Source: Harmonia axyridis (Eukaryota; Arthropoda; Insecta; Coleoptera; Coccinellidae). From it: a DNA stretch of 64,000 nt. The translations under genes and the position numbers were made by a program. Under the pieces are notes generated by a model. It ran no database searches, was not told the origin of the DNA, and saw only the letters and a list, made by a program, of their open reading frames with translations. Shown here in pieces: positions 54,770-64,000 of the stretch. The stretch spans positions 52,018,798-52,082,797 of the forward strand of contig NC_059501.1 of assembly GCF_914767665.1 (NCBI RefSeq), in the 5' to 3' direction. Numbering within the stretch: the stretch's first letter is position 1; the number at the start of each line of letters is the position of its first letter.

Positions 54770-56316
54770 CAGGGTGGGCAAATTTCGATGTTTTAGCACT
54801 ACAACTTTTGAACCAGAGGAAATAGACAAAATCTGATACCCACTTCTCGATCTCTTTTTCTGAGAAACTAACAAGGGTAGTATTCATTTTTGGCCACCTT
54901 CTTTTGTTTTCGAGTTATAAGCGAAAATTGGAAAAATGGCGATATCGAAAAACTTTTATATCTCCGCTAATACTGAGGATAGAGCTCTGAAATTGAAACA
55001 TTATACAGGCACTTTTTTACGTAGAATCCAGTGGCGTGCTCGTATTTTCAAAGGGGTTTTTAATTACGAAGCTTTGACCCAAAGTTATGTTTTTTCAAAT
55101 GGGAACACTAGATTTTTGTGCCATTTTCTGAAAGCTTAATTTTTCCTGATTTCCAAAATATATAACATCGTATGATTCGTATCAAAATAAATAGCAGAAA
55201 ATGGTCAAAAACCTTTTTTTACTTAAGAGTCTCAATATTTCTATGGTTTCAACTGTTGATGAGCCTTTCTATAACAAGAGCAGTGTCCTTCCGTCAATCA
55301 GATTATTTCTATGCTTTTCACTTATTTCTACAAAATTTGAATCTATATTTATTTTATACAAATAGTTTCGAAAAGATAAATGAACTTGGAAAAAGTTTCC
55401 TAGGTAGCTTGAACACAGTTTCAAATATTCATCTATTGAAATGTCGAGAAGAGGTGTCGACTGTGCATTGTGCAATTGTTGTCATTATTAGGTTAAATAT
55501 TATTTCTTGTTTGTCCCTTCGTAATTAAAAGTTCAATCATATATGCATTGTTTCATATGCTGTTTAAAATGGATTGGTACTTGTGCGTATTGATTCTGGA
55601 GACCTATGTAAATAATCTCCTGATACATGCATCTCAATACAACTCTTTCGATTGAAAAATTCGATCTTGTGGTTTCTTCGTTATTTCCAAATCAATTTTT
55701 AGATAAAAAAATTTATAAAACATATCTAGATTCGAATTTTGTAGAAATAAGTGAAAAGCATAGAAATAATCAGATTGACGGAAGGACACTGCTCTTGTTA
55801 TAGAAAGCTCAATTTTTCTGTGTTCATCAACATTTGAAACCATAGAAATATTGAGACTCTTAGGTGAAAAGAGGTTTTTGGCCATTTTCTATTATATATA
55901 TTGATCCGAATCATACGATGTTATATATTTTTGGAATCAGGAAAAATCAAGCTTTCAGAAAATGACACAAAAATCTAGTGTTCCCATTTGAAAAAACATA
56001 ACTTTGGGTCATAGCTTCGTAATTAAAAACCCTTTTGGAAATACGAGCACGCCACTGGATTCTACGTAAAAAAGTGCCTGTATAATGTTTTAATTTCAGA
56101 GTTCCATCATCCGTATTAGCGGAGATATAAATGTTTTTCGATATCGCCATTTTTCCAATTTTCGCTTATAACTCGAAAACAAAATAAGGTGGCCAAAAAT
56201 GAATACTACCCTTGTTAGTTTCTCAGAAAAAGAGATCGAGAAGTGGGTATCAGATTTTGTCTATCTCCTCTGGTTCAAAAGTTGTAGTGCTAAAACATCG
56301 AAATTTGCCCACCCTG
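54770..56316. mobile_element. Palindromic CAGGGTGGGC element, copy 2, inverted
   Basis: The same termini and TA flanks as copy 1. The unique centre shows its orientation: the block GAACTTGGAAAAAGTTTCCT and the GTCGACTGTGCATTGTGCA block lie on the plus strand here and on the minus strand in copy 1. It is therefore inverted relative to copy 1. The two copies are about 90-95% alike by eye and only 568 bp apart, so together they form a 3.7-kb inverted duplication whose arms are themselves palindromes. Confidence 0.93.
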
Positions 56317-57490
56317 TACAGAAGAAATCACCCTGAAAACAGGAATATAATCATGGGTTTGTCTCAGACTTATTATAATTTCCGAAAACAACCAAATCAC
56401 AATAGCTCTATAGCGCCATTAGAATTTTACAAAGCAAATTAATCCGCCTTTCGTCTTAGCATCCTTCATAACCACAAACCGACATGAACACCACGCCAGA
56501 TATTATGCGAAACAATGTATTTCAGTTATCTTCTCTCCAGCTGACTATTTACATTGAGTTTGGAATAATAATCCGCTGCAATGCCACGCCACAAGTTTGA
56601 ATTACTTCATCTACTGTTATAATTCACTACATTCGGTTTCAAGTTTTAGAACGGCTGTGTTCTGAGATACAGTCACGTTTTGCATTCTGGTAGTTTGTGA
56701 TGAGTTATGGATGGGGTAGTTGCCAATGATGAGATTTGTAGAGATAAGTTCCATATTGAATTTATTTATTCCAGAATAAACGAAAAATTGTTCTTGACAC
56801 CTCCGTTGGAACCAAAGGGATAGTGAAGAAAATAAAATGGTGTCTAACATCAAAGAAACCATGTCTAATGAAAAGTCTTAAATTTCTTCTTTACAGGTTC
56901 GTTAGGGAGGGTCCATCATTTCAACACAGGGCCAGCGTTGAAACCTATTCTGTGATCGCAAAGGAATGACATTAAATCAATCCCTTTGACATTTTGTGTG
57001 TGGGTATTATATTAAATAACAACTTCAAGATTCGTGCAGAATATTCTATTCATAGCGTCGTTAAAACCAAGGAAATTCGAGCAGAATATCCAAAGAAAGT
57101 GAAAAGATATGACTATGTTGAGAATCTGTGTATAGAAATAGATATAGAATAACAAATCTCTTCGCCTTCGTACAAAATTTCATCTAAATAACTTAACACA
57201 GAAATTTAAACATAATAAATGAAAAAACAATAATATGAAGTAGAAAGTACTAGCGTACTTTTTCATTTACGCGTAAATAACACCAGCAGATATACCTCTA
57301 GAGTTCAAGTTATGCAGAATTGCCAAAAAAATATATATATATTTTTTTTTAATAGATTTAACCGATCGATTTCCATGGTCATTAAGTCGATGCCGAAATT
57401 TATCTGAAAAAAAAACTGTCTATGAAAGACATCATAGTAATTATTAGTCGGTTAGATCGATTAAAAAATATACATATATATATTTTTTTA
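56317..57490. other. No supported gene; one terminal-exon-like stretch
   Basis: Mostly AT-rich. At about 56883-56970 the plus strand has TTCTTCTTTACAG followed by an open 24-codon run ending in TGA (FVREGPSFQHRASVETYSVI, AKE, stop). It could be a last exon, but nothing independent supports it. A strand-inverted TTAACCGATCGAT / TCGGTTAGATCGATTAA pair surrounds about 57355-57465. Confidence 0.3.
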
Positions 57491-57492
57491 GC

Positions 57493-57528
57493 AATTTAAC
57501 CGAATTGCTAATGAGCAATTCGGTTAAA
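57493..57528. repeat. Perfect 16-bp hairpin
   Basis: ATTTAACCGAATTGCT and its exact complement flank a 4-nt AATG loop. It lies next to an ATATATA/T-run stretch. The nearby TTAACCGATCGA/TCGATTAA pair suggests the edge of a small inverted repeat. Confidence 0.7.
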
Positions 57529-57839
57529 TATTTAAATTGAGTAATTACTTACAAACTTAATTCAACAGAAGGACGTACTTTGCACGTTACACTCGTTATA
57601 TATATTATATATGTATAAATGTAGGCTTGGTTAATCGATCGTCTAGAGGTATGATTCGATTACCTGGCATTTCGTCTTTTTCTCCGTGACTTTGTTGGAT
57701 TTGTAATAATGAAACTCTTTTGAAATATTTACATCTATTTACAAAGCCACAATTATACAGTGAAAACTCAGTATTGAGAAGATCCCAATAACATCCTAAT
57801 AACAAGTTTCTCACTACTATACGGTATACGGTACTGAAT

Positions 57840-58115
57840 TTCGTCTTTAACTCTCGTTTAATTGATTACTCGAATCGTCTTTGTCGTAGTCTCGTTTTCG
57901 GTAGTCTCGTCTTTAACTTGTTCGCGACTCGTCTTAATCTAGTCCGCGAACCGTCTTTTCGTTTACGTCTTAAGTTGACCGACCGAACTTGTCTCGTCTT
58001 TGATTTGAGTTGAACTGTACCGTCTGTACCCGTCTTTGGTTTTATCTTAACTGTTCCCGTCTTCGGCTTAATCTTGACTGTCCTCTCTGTCGATTGGAAC
58101 TACTCCGTCTCGAAT
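57840..58115. repeat. CGTCTT-rich imperfect minisatellite
   Basis: The words CGTCTTTAACT, CGTCTTTG, TCTCGTCTT, CCCGTCTTCGG and CGTCTTAA repeat irregularly every 12-35 bp. The stretch is much richer in CpG than its surroundings. It could be a degenerate tandem repeat or the leader or LTR of a retroelement; the following 58110-58540 shows no coding motif. Confidence 0.5.
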
Positions 58116-58539
58116 ATCCCTTCCTTTCGTTTTGGCCACACCCTTCGGGGAAAGTACCATCCCCTAGTCCAATGAAATCTTTTGTCGTACCGCCCCCAAA
58201 GATCTTCGCGGATTCCTGGAATCGAATATTCTAGAAGAACTAGGGCCTGAGAAAAAAGATTAAACACATGTGGCATAATCGTCTTGTTCTGAACTTTTCC
58301 CAATCCCATAAATCCTTTAAGTTTTACAATCGACATATGACATTCTTCGACATCCCGAAGAATAGCACATCCTTTTTACATTATGTGCAATTCGTTCCCT
58401 GTAAATCTATTGAAACTGTCATGCCCTCGACATTAAAAGAAACTAATAGGTCTCCAAGCTTCCGGTTGACCATCGCCATTATTTACAGGGAAACAATAAA
58501 CTGGATCCTACATAAATAAAAGTGACAAACAAACCTATC

Positions 58540-58612
58540 AACAAATAAATAAATAAATGGAGAAATAAATATATGAATGAATAAATAAAATGAATACATG
58601 AATGAATAAATA
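58540..58612. repeat. AAAT/GAAT microsatellite
   Basis: A run of AATAAATA, GAATGAATAAAT and related 4-bp units directly abuts the left end of the Tc1-like element. Confidence 0.8.
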
Positions 58613-58614
58613 TA

Positions 58615-60020
58615 CTGACTGACAAAGAAACTGCAACACCCAGAAGGATCTGTTTAAATTTAAAAAATTTTTTGGTGAAACATAGATAGTATAGCAAGAA
58701 GTTAATGTTTGAAATTTGGAGAAAAAAACGAAGGAATGATAATTTTATCAAAAAAATTGTTAATAATGTGTTTGTCCATCGCGATTATCTATACATTCCC
58801 CGAAACGTCTCGGCATCGATGCAATATTCCGACTTGAGGGCTACTATACCAAGCTACCTGTACTTTATGTCTCAGAGCCGCCAAAGTCCGTGGGGGCTGG
58901 GGTAATTTTCCAAGCCTTCTACCCATGATGTCCCAACATGCTCTATGGGCGAAAGATCGGGAGATCTGGGTGGCCATGGCAAAAAATTCACATGGTCGCT
59001 TCGAAAAAGTTTGAACTAACTCTGACAACATGAGGTCGGGCATTACCTTACTGAAATATTGGATTCTCGAGCCGGTTAAGGTAAGGGAGAATATATGGCT
59101 CCACTATTTCTTGAAGGTAACGCAGCGCTGTCGTGTTGCCTCGAATAAAGACTAAAGGTGACCTACTTGCATGTGCAATAGCACCCCATAAAATAACGCC
59201 TATTGACCGGTGTACATGACGCTCAACATCAAACTGAGATTCACGTCTTTCTCCCCGACGTCGTCTAACCTTTCTTCGGCCATCATATGCACCCAAGAAG
59301 AATCAAAATTCATCAGAAAAGAAGACCTGATGTCATTCTACATTCCAATGTTTACGTTCTCTGCACCACTGTATTCGTTGACAGCGATGCTCAACCGTCA
59401 GAGGTAACACAAGATGAAGTCGATAATGCTGCAGTCCAAAAGACCTCATCCAGCGGTGAACCGTTCGGACAATTACAGGATAGCCTTGTTCTCCTAACCA
59501 CTCATCAGCCAAAGATCAGGTTATCGCAAATCGGTCTCTAATGGTCATAAGATTTAGACGTCGATCTTGAACTTCATATGTTTCCCTTCAACGTCCGGTG
59601 CCTACTCTATTCGATTTTGGGCATTATCAAATCACGCTTGACAACATCTCATAACAGTAGTTGGATTTCTTTTCTCACGGTTAGCGATTTCTCGAAATGA
59701 CAACCCCTCCTCCCGTAGACCAATAGATTGACCTCTTTCAAATTCATTTAGCTGGCGATAAATGTGCTCTAGGCATTTTAAAAACAACTAAACATCGACT
59801 TTAGATCTCCTCGTTCCTCGGTGGTTTGTTGTAAAATTTAAAAAACTTGCAAAAAACGACTACAAAATTCCAGTTACAAAAATTGTTTACATGAAAAAAC
59901 TTTCACGATTTTTTCTCCAAATTGAATCATTTACTCCTTGCTATATTATCTATGTTTTAACAAAAGAAATTCAAAATTTAAACAGCTCCTTCTGAGTGTT
60001 GGAGTTTCTTTGTCAGTTAG
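58615..60020 (-). mobile_element. Tc1-like element (CTGACTGACAAAG ends)
   Basis: CTGACTGACAAAGAAACTGC then AACACCCAGAAGGA..TGTTTAAATT at the left is matched by TCCTTCTGAGTGTTGGAGTT and TCTTTGTCAGTTAG at the right. TIRs are about 40-60 bp; the left flank is TA and the right TTAA. It is 1406 bp long, the size of a typical Tc1-like element, and carries a decayed transposase on the minus strand. Confidence 0.9.
58800..59785 (-). pseudogene. Tc1-like DD34E transposase, decayed
   Basis: Order on the minus strand: MPRAHLS, NEFERGQSIGLREEGLSFRE and IANREKRNPTTVMR (HTH); VHRWMRSFGLQHYRLHLVLP; QRIQWCRERKHWNVE; FFSDEF with the first Asp; GAYDGRRKVRRRRGERRESQ; FDVERHVHRSIGVILWGAIA; LPYLNRLENPIFQ. A stop then replaces the next Gln, and the second catalytic Asp is Gly (GNARPHV for DNARPHV). 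LPWPPRSPDLSPIEHV follows with the catalytic Glu, then MGRRLGKLPQPPRTLAALRH. Several stops and frameshifts; catalytically dead. Confidence 0.9.
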
Positions 60021-60059
60021 TTAATGTAAAATCATCAAAAGCAAGTTATCAAGTCTTGC

Positions 60060-60600
60060 AGAAATAAATCAAATTGGTCAATAGTTCAGTTCGTTGCAAG
60101 AACTGTACTAGCTGTTTTTCAGAGTGTGGGTTTGCCTTTGAAATATCTGCTTAACTGTTCTCAAAGTCTAATTCATCACCAACTTCCTGATATTTCGTGC
60201 AGTCCACCTCTGAGTGTTTCATTAAATGCTATACATCTGGGTTGATCCATACCTCGTAACATATAAAGCTAGGTTAAATTCTGTACTATTTCTACGGGTA
60301 TGCTTGACATGTGATTTCTTTTTCAGGACTAACCAATTTATTTCTTTCAATTGTGTGTTGCACTGATTCCATAATGTTTTGCCATTCCATCCTGTAATAA
60401 CTTTTTAAATCTGCATTGTTTATTCTGATGAAGTTATGAGGTTCCTCCAAACGTGCGTTCTAGGCTGCTTGGTCCACAATTTCATTTCCTCTGATGCCAG
60501 AGTGCGCTGGAGTCCGGTGAATTTTCTTTTTTTGCTTCTTCAACCACGATAATGTTGCTTGGACCAATTAGCAGAGTGCATCTGGATCAAAAGGGTTTTT
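60060..60600 (-). pseudogene. Non-LTR RNase H domain relic
   Basis: The minus strand reads RTPAHSGIRGNEIVDQAA, the P.H.GI.GNE.AD..A motif of retrotransposon RNase H with the catalytic Asp. Then NARLEEPHNFIRINNADLKS and YYRMEWQNIMESVQHTIERN follow, the usual linker to the C-terminal zinc-knuckle region, and a decayed C-terminal part (KHSEVDCTKYQEV). Upstream reverse transcriptase is not seen to the right. I-, R1- or LOA-type elements carry this domain. Confidence 0.65.
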
Positions 60601-60853
60601 CTAAAGAACTAGGAGAGTCTATGCAAATGAAAGAGTTGCGGCAAGGTTTGAAAAATTGGCTTTCCAAGTTCATTTAGTCGAATAATGATGATTAATCTGA
60701 GTACAGATAATATAGGAAATTAAAAGTAATACTTCGTTAAATACTAATATAAAAACTAAGAAAGAATGAAACAAACACGAAGAAGTCTACTATAAAATTG
60801 GTTTTTAAGGTGATTTGAAAACTACGCATAGAATAGAAAATAAATTTTGTATA

Positions 60854-62044
60854 CAGGGTGATTCAATGGTAAATGACCGTAAGCTAGGGGTAGATGGATA
60901 GACTGATGCGACTCAAAATAACCTAAATTTGAAGGGCCTATCCCTCTTCATTATCAATATACAAAGTGTTTTATTGATTTTATCAATTTGTTGAACTACT
61001 TACCCATCACTTTCGAACCGTATATATTTCTATGATATTTGGTACATTTATTCTCTGCAACAACTACTTCATACAGACACAGCAACTGATTATTTTTCAG
61101 GTCCGGCCTAAGAAAAATGGATAAATTAGATCCAACCCAAAGAAAACACCCTGAATATATATAAAAATTCATGAATTTGATAGGATATTCGACTAAGGGA
61201 GAAAAATCTGAATTTGACATTTCTAGAATTGTATTGAACTATTAGTGACTGAAAATTGTAATGGTTTATGGATTTCTCAACAATCCTAACGAAAAATTGA
61301 TTATAATTCATGAAATGTGAAATTTAGTTATCAAAATATGGAATTTTAGTTTCTTTCTGTGTTTTCCAATTTTCCATAAGTCACAGACCACTCCACACAG
61401 TTTGGAATTGCAGTTTCTCTTCATTTAAAGTTCTTCCTCGACTTCCCTTAAAGTATTCCCTTTAGGTATAAGGTTTGCTTAAGTACCCCTACTCTTCTTG
61501 TACGTAGAATTGACTGAAGTAATAAAAATATAGGTTCTTATTCAAAAATCTTGAGTTTTGGTGAATTTGAGTTGTCCAAGTTCATGATCTTCTTATGAAC
61601 ACCATGTACATTTTTGGTCCAAACCACAAACAGTCTAATAATACTACGTATTTGCAGAATTGAAAAAAAAAGAAATTCTTTCGAAAAGAGCTTTTTCTGC
61701 CGAAAAATTGAAAAAAAGTGAGTCCCCGTCGTCACCATTTTTTTTATGAGAATCCCATTGAATCATGAATAATTAATGAATAAATCAGGAGTTTTTACCC
61801 AAGATATGGCATTTTGCAGAAATTGTCGTCAAAAAAACTATCTAATGATGCAATATTATACTGGGTGTGCCATTTGAAATAAGGAAGTAGAAGTCTATTT
61901 CCGGAAAAACCGGAAGTTGTAGAGTCCTGAAAATATTTCAGGGAGATAGATCATTGTCTCAAACCCCAATATGCAAATTTTCAGCACAGAATTATGATTA
62001 GTTTTTACTAAATATCTAATATGCCATCTCGGTGAATCACCCTG
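60854..62044. mobile_element. Possible CAGGGTGATTCA element
   Basis: CAGGGTGATTCAATGG at 60854 and GGTGAATCACCCTG ending at 62044 face each other, both beside TA. Only about 14 bp match, so this may be two unrelated ends. The interior includes the dispersed repeat copy at 61620-61920 and a CACCCTGAATA word at about 61150. Confidence 0.35.
61620..61920 (+). repeat. Dispersed repeat, copy 2 (partner at 28610-28920)
   Basis: It matches 28610-28920 in block order: CGTATTTGCAGAAT, GTGAGTCCCCGTCGTCACC, GAGTTTTTACCCAAG, GTCGTCAAAAAAACTA, GGAAGTAGAAGTCTATTTCC and CGGAAGTTGTAG. This copy has an added TATACTGGGTGTGCCATTTG segment absent from the other. Confidence 0.65.
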
Positions 62045-62599
62045 TATATCGGTTAAACAAAGGATTTTTCCATAAACAGTATCTCAAAACAAACGTCAGG
62101 GCAAAATATTGTTCAATAATATAGGCATAATCGAGATGAAAATGTTGGAAATGCAGAAAGCCAGTTTCGAATAAATTAAAAAAGCTATTTTATCCGACGG
62201 ATATTTTAACATTATAGTTCAATTTCCTATTTTGAACATTTCGCCGCCAAGCACTTCGTTTTTTATCTCACGCTCGATTACTCTGGAACTGGATCTCTCG
62301 AAAACACGTTGGATGGAAATTTTTAATAGCCCAGACTCGGGAAGTGAAAAAAGGATTCGTGTTTCAGCGTTTATTTCGTTCTAGGAAATTGGGTTATAGC
62401 AAGAGAGCAGATTTAGGGTACAGAACTGAGTGGTTGGTTTCGAATTTAACTGCACAAGTTTAGAAATTATTCACCCCATTTTTAAGGTCTCTTCACAGAG
62501 ATAAAATCATGTAACTGAACTGTTGTATGATTTTCCCATTAAGGTTGCTTTTCGAAGAAAGATTCCTGCAGCCTATTTTCTTGAAGAAACTACACCTTT

Positions 62600-62775
62600 T
62601 CCAATTGTAATTCGAAAAAGCAATTTGAATTTCAGAATATGAAAATTGAAATTCAGAATAGGGAGTTGTAATTCAGAATAGGAAATTTGAAATTCAGAAA
62701 CGGTATTTTGTATTTCAGAATAGCAATATGTAATTCAGAAGAAAAAAAATTGATTTCAGAAAATATAACTAGGAA
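62600..62775 (+). repeat. ~22-bp minisatellite (AATTCAGAATA unit)
   Basis: About eight imperfect tandem units of the type AATTTGAAATTCAGAATAGG. The core TTCAGAATA or TTCAGAA recurs at intervals of about 20-24 bp. No coding. Confidence 0.8.
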
Positions 62776-62989
62776 TTGGGAATTGAAGTGCCGTAAAAGA
62801 GGCCCCAATGTTGTGCGTACCTAGAAATGGATATTTTTAGATCTTCTTCAACATTTTCACTTACAGCAGCAATATTTCGAAAGAGCGTGCCTTTCGATGA
62901 AGTATGGGCCTTAAGGCATCAGTAACAAACAGATCTAGTCTCGTCGGATTTTTTACCAATTGTGAGCTTACATGAACTATTATATCTGC

Positions 62990-63095
62990 CTACATATACC
63001 TACCTGTAAAACTTTCAGACAAAACGGGAGATTTATGCCTACTTGATTTTGAAAGATCGTTTGAGTTTCAGATGGTGCATATATCATTTATATTT
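62990..63095 (+). repeat. Dispersed repeat, partner at 47040-47160
   Basis: It contains TACCTGTAAAACTTTCAGAC, AAAACGGGAGATTTATGCCT, ACTTGATTTTGAAAGATCG and TTTCAGATGGTGCATATATC. It matches the reverse complement of 47040-47160. Confidence 0.7.
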
Positions 63096-63523
63096 CACTT
63101 GATTCTCGATATTCGTGACCTTTGACTAGACAGGGTCTATAACAGTCGATGGTACGTTAGACGCTTACGGAGAACAGAAGGCAAGAATTCATTGAAAAGT
63201 TGGTTTCTTGGGTAAGAATCACTATCACTATCGATCTAAAATATTTTCAGTGCTGCGGTGTTGCCTCTTATGTCAAAAAGTAGTAGGTTCTTTGTTATTT
63301 CAAATGGCCAACCCTGTATATTATTGCATTTTTGTATTCATCGTAGTAACATGATTATTTTGGTATGACTTGCTCATATTCATCTTCAGCTGCGAAACAT
63401 AGCTTTGATTAAACATCCATAACTTCCATACTAAAACTCTTAGGAAGCTGAAATTTCGGATGCAGATTGCCAAGATAGTATGCATCATGCATGTACGTGT
63501 TAAGAATTACGCTTTCAATTATA

Positions 63524-63958
63524 CAGGGTCATTCAAAATTCCATGAGTTAACGAGACCAACAAAAACGGTTGAAAGTGCATTTTTTCAAATGGAATGCCC
63601 TGTCTATTTTGAAAATTACTGAGAGAGAATCAAATTTCCTTCCAAATGATATATAATATTCTTATACCTAGATTGTAAGATTTTCGAATTAGAAGCAAGT
63701 TTCTATGAAAGTTACATCATTTTGCAATATTTTGTAACTTTGAAATGAACTAAAATGGATAGTAACGCTTCAAATTAAGTTTTGATGAAATTGTTAATTT
63801 TTCATGTACAATGTAATCAAATTTCAGAAAGAACATGTAGAATAGAAATTTAATTCTCTCTCAGTAATTCTCAAAATATACAGCATTCCATTTGAAAAAA
63901 TGCACTTTTAACCGTTTTTGTAAGTCTCGGTAAACTCATCGAACTTTGAATGACCCTG
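63524..63958. mobile_element. CAGGGTCATTCAAA MITE inside a larger palindrome
   Basis: CAGGGTCATTCAAAATTCCA at the left and its partner GAACTTTGAATGACCCTG at the right have arms of about 130 bp (AAAACGGTT.AAAGTGCATTT and TTTTTCAAATGGAATG included), with TA flanks. Outside the TA the symmetry continues: 63478-63523 (GTATGCATCATG..TACGTGTTA..) is mirrored by 63959-64000. A longer palindrome therefore encloses the MITE and is cut by the end of the window. Confidence 0.85.
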
Positions 63959-64000
63959 TATAATTAAAATCGTATTTCGTAACACGTACATGATGCATAC

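Noticed and set aside
56883..56970. Acceptor followed by a 24-codon run to a stop on the plus strand
   Set aside because: No matching upstream exon or recognisable peptide; such runs are expected by chance. It is also on the opposite strand from the Ig exon.
62600..62775. CRISPR-like regular repeat
   Set aside because: Units are contiguous and degenerate with no unique spacers; an ordinary minisatellite.
1..64000. tRNA, rRNA or tRNA-derived SINE
   Set aside because: I found no A-box/B-box pair at the right spacing, no cloverleaf and no rRNA core words.

Overview
The window is AT-rich eukaryotic DNA, almost certainly from an insect. I cannot fix the order; a beetle is only a guess. It is an intergenic or intronic stretch packed with transposable elements. 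I see no operons, RNA genes, CRISPR arrays or complete host gene. The only convincing host-gene piece is one 128-nt exon at 27163-27290 (minus strand) with splice sites on both sides. It encodes part of an immunoglobulin domain, so much of the window may be intron of an Ig-superfamily gene.

The dominant theme is a swarm of Tc1/mariner-superfamily elements that start CAGGGTG, end CACCCTG and sit at TA dinucleotides. Their inverted ends are unusually long, about 110 to 780 bp. Several carry relics of one transposase family with a DD41D catalytic triad, an N-terminal DUF4817-like segment and a C-terminal HFEQYL/HFEHLL signature: 4304-6240 (folded back on itself), 8520-10634, 11449-12727, 13011-15554 and 42580-44671 (best preserved). 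Others lack a transposase: 7339-7977, 16148-16796, the inverted pair 52650-54201 and 54770-56316, and 63524-63958 inside a larger palindrome cut by the window edge. Three families have a second CAGGG terminus 108-146 bp inside the first on each side, resembling the IR/DR layout of some Tc1-like transposons.

Other DNA transposons: a mariner at 33402-34685 whose 344-codon transposase (DD34D) is broken by one TGA; a Tc1-like DD34E element at 58615-60020; Tc1-like fragments at 51090-51470 and 52232-54480 (split by a palindromic element); a hAT relic at 20812-22984; a piggyBac relic at 23048-24000 with a possible N-terminus at 25110-25450; a pogo-like fragment at 40770-41170; and a 629-bp hAT-type MITE at 34772-35400 with a perfect 8-bp target duplication.

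Retroelements are all broken: non-LTR reverse transcriptase, endonuclease or RNase H pieces at 652-1425, 1990-2876, 3727-3954, 4200-4303, 15628-16117, 29302-29592, 29735-30830, 31991-32450, 38690-39820, 51490-52058 and 60060-60600; a BEL/Pao piece at 18200-18840; and a possible Penelope-like piece at 47706-48005.

Layout: 0-4 kb retroelement debris and a tandem repeat; 4-17 kb nested CAGGGTG elements; 17-26 kb BEL/Pao, hAT and piggyBac relics; 26-33 kb a hairpin-bearing repeat, the Ig exon and retroelements; 33-36 kb mariner and hAT MITE; 36-42 kb palindrome array, satellite-like repeat and Jockey-like relic; 42-48 kb DD41D element and an old inverted element; 49-57 kb Tc1 debris and the inverted palindromic pair; 57-64 kb Tc1-like element, minisatellites and MITEs. 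All boundaries and similarities were read by eye; no searches were run.
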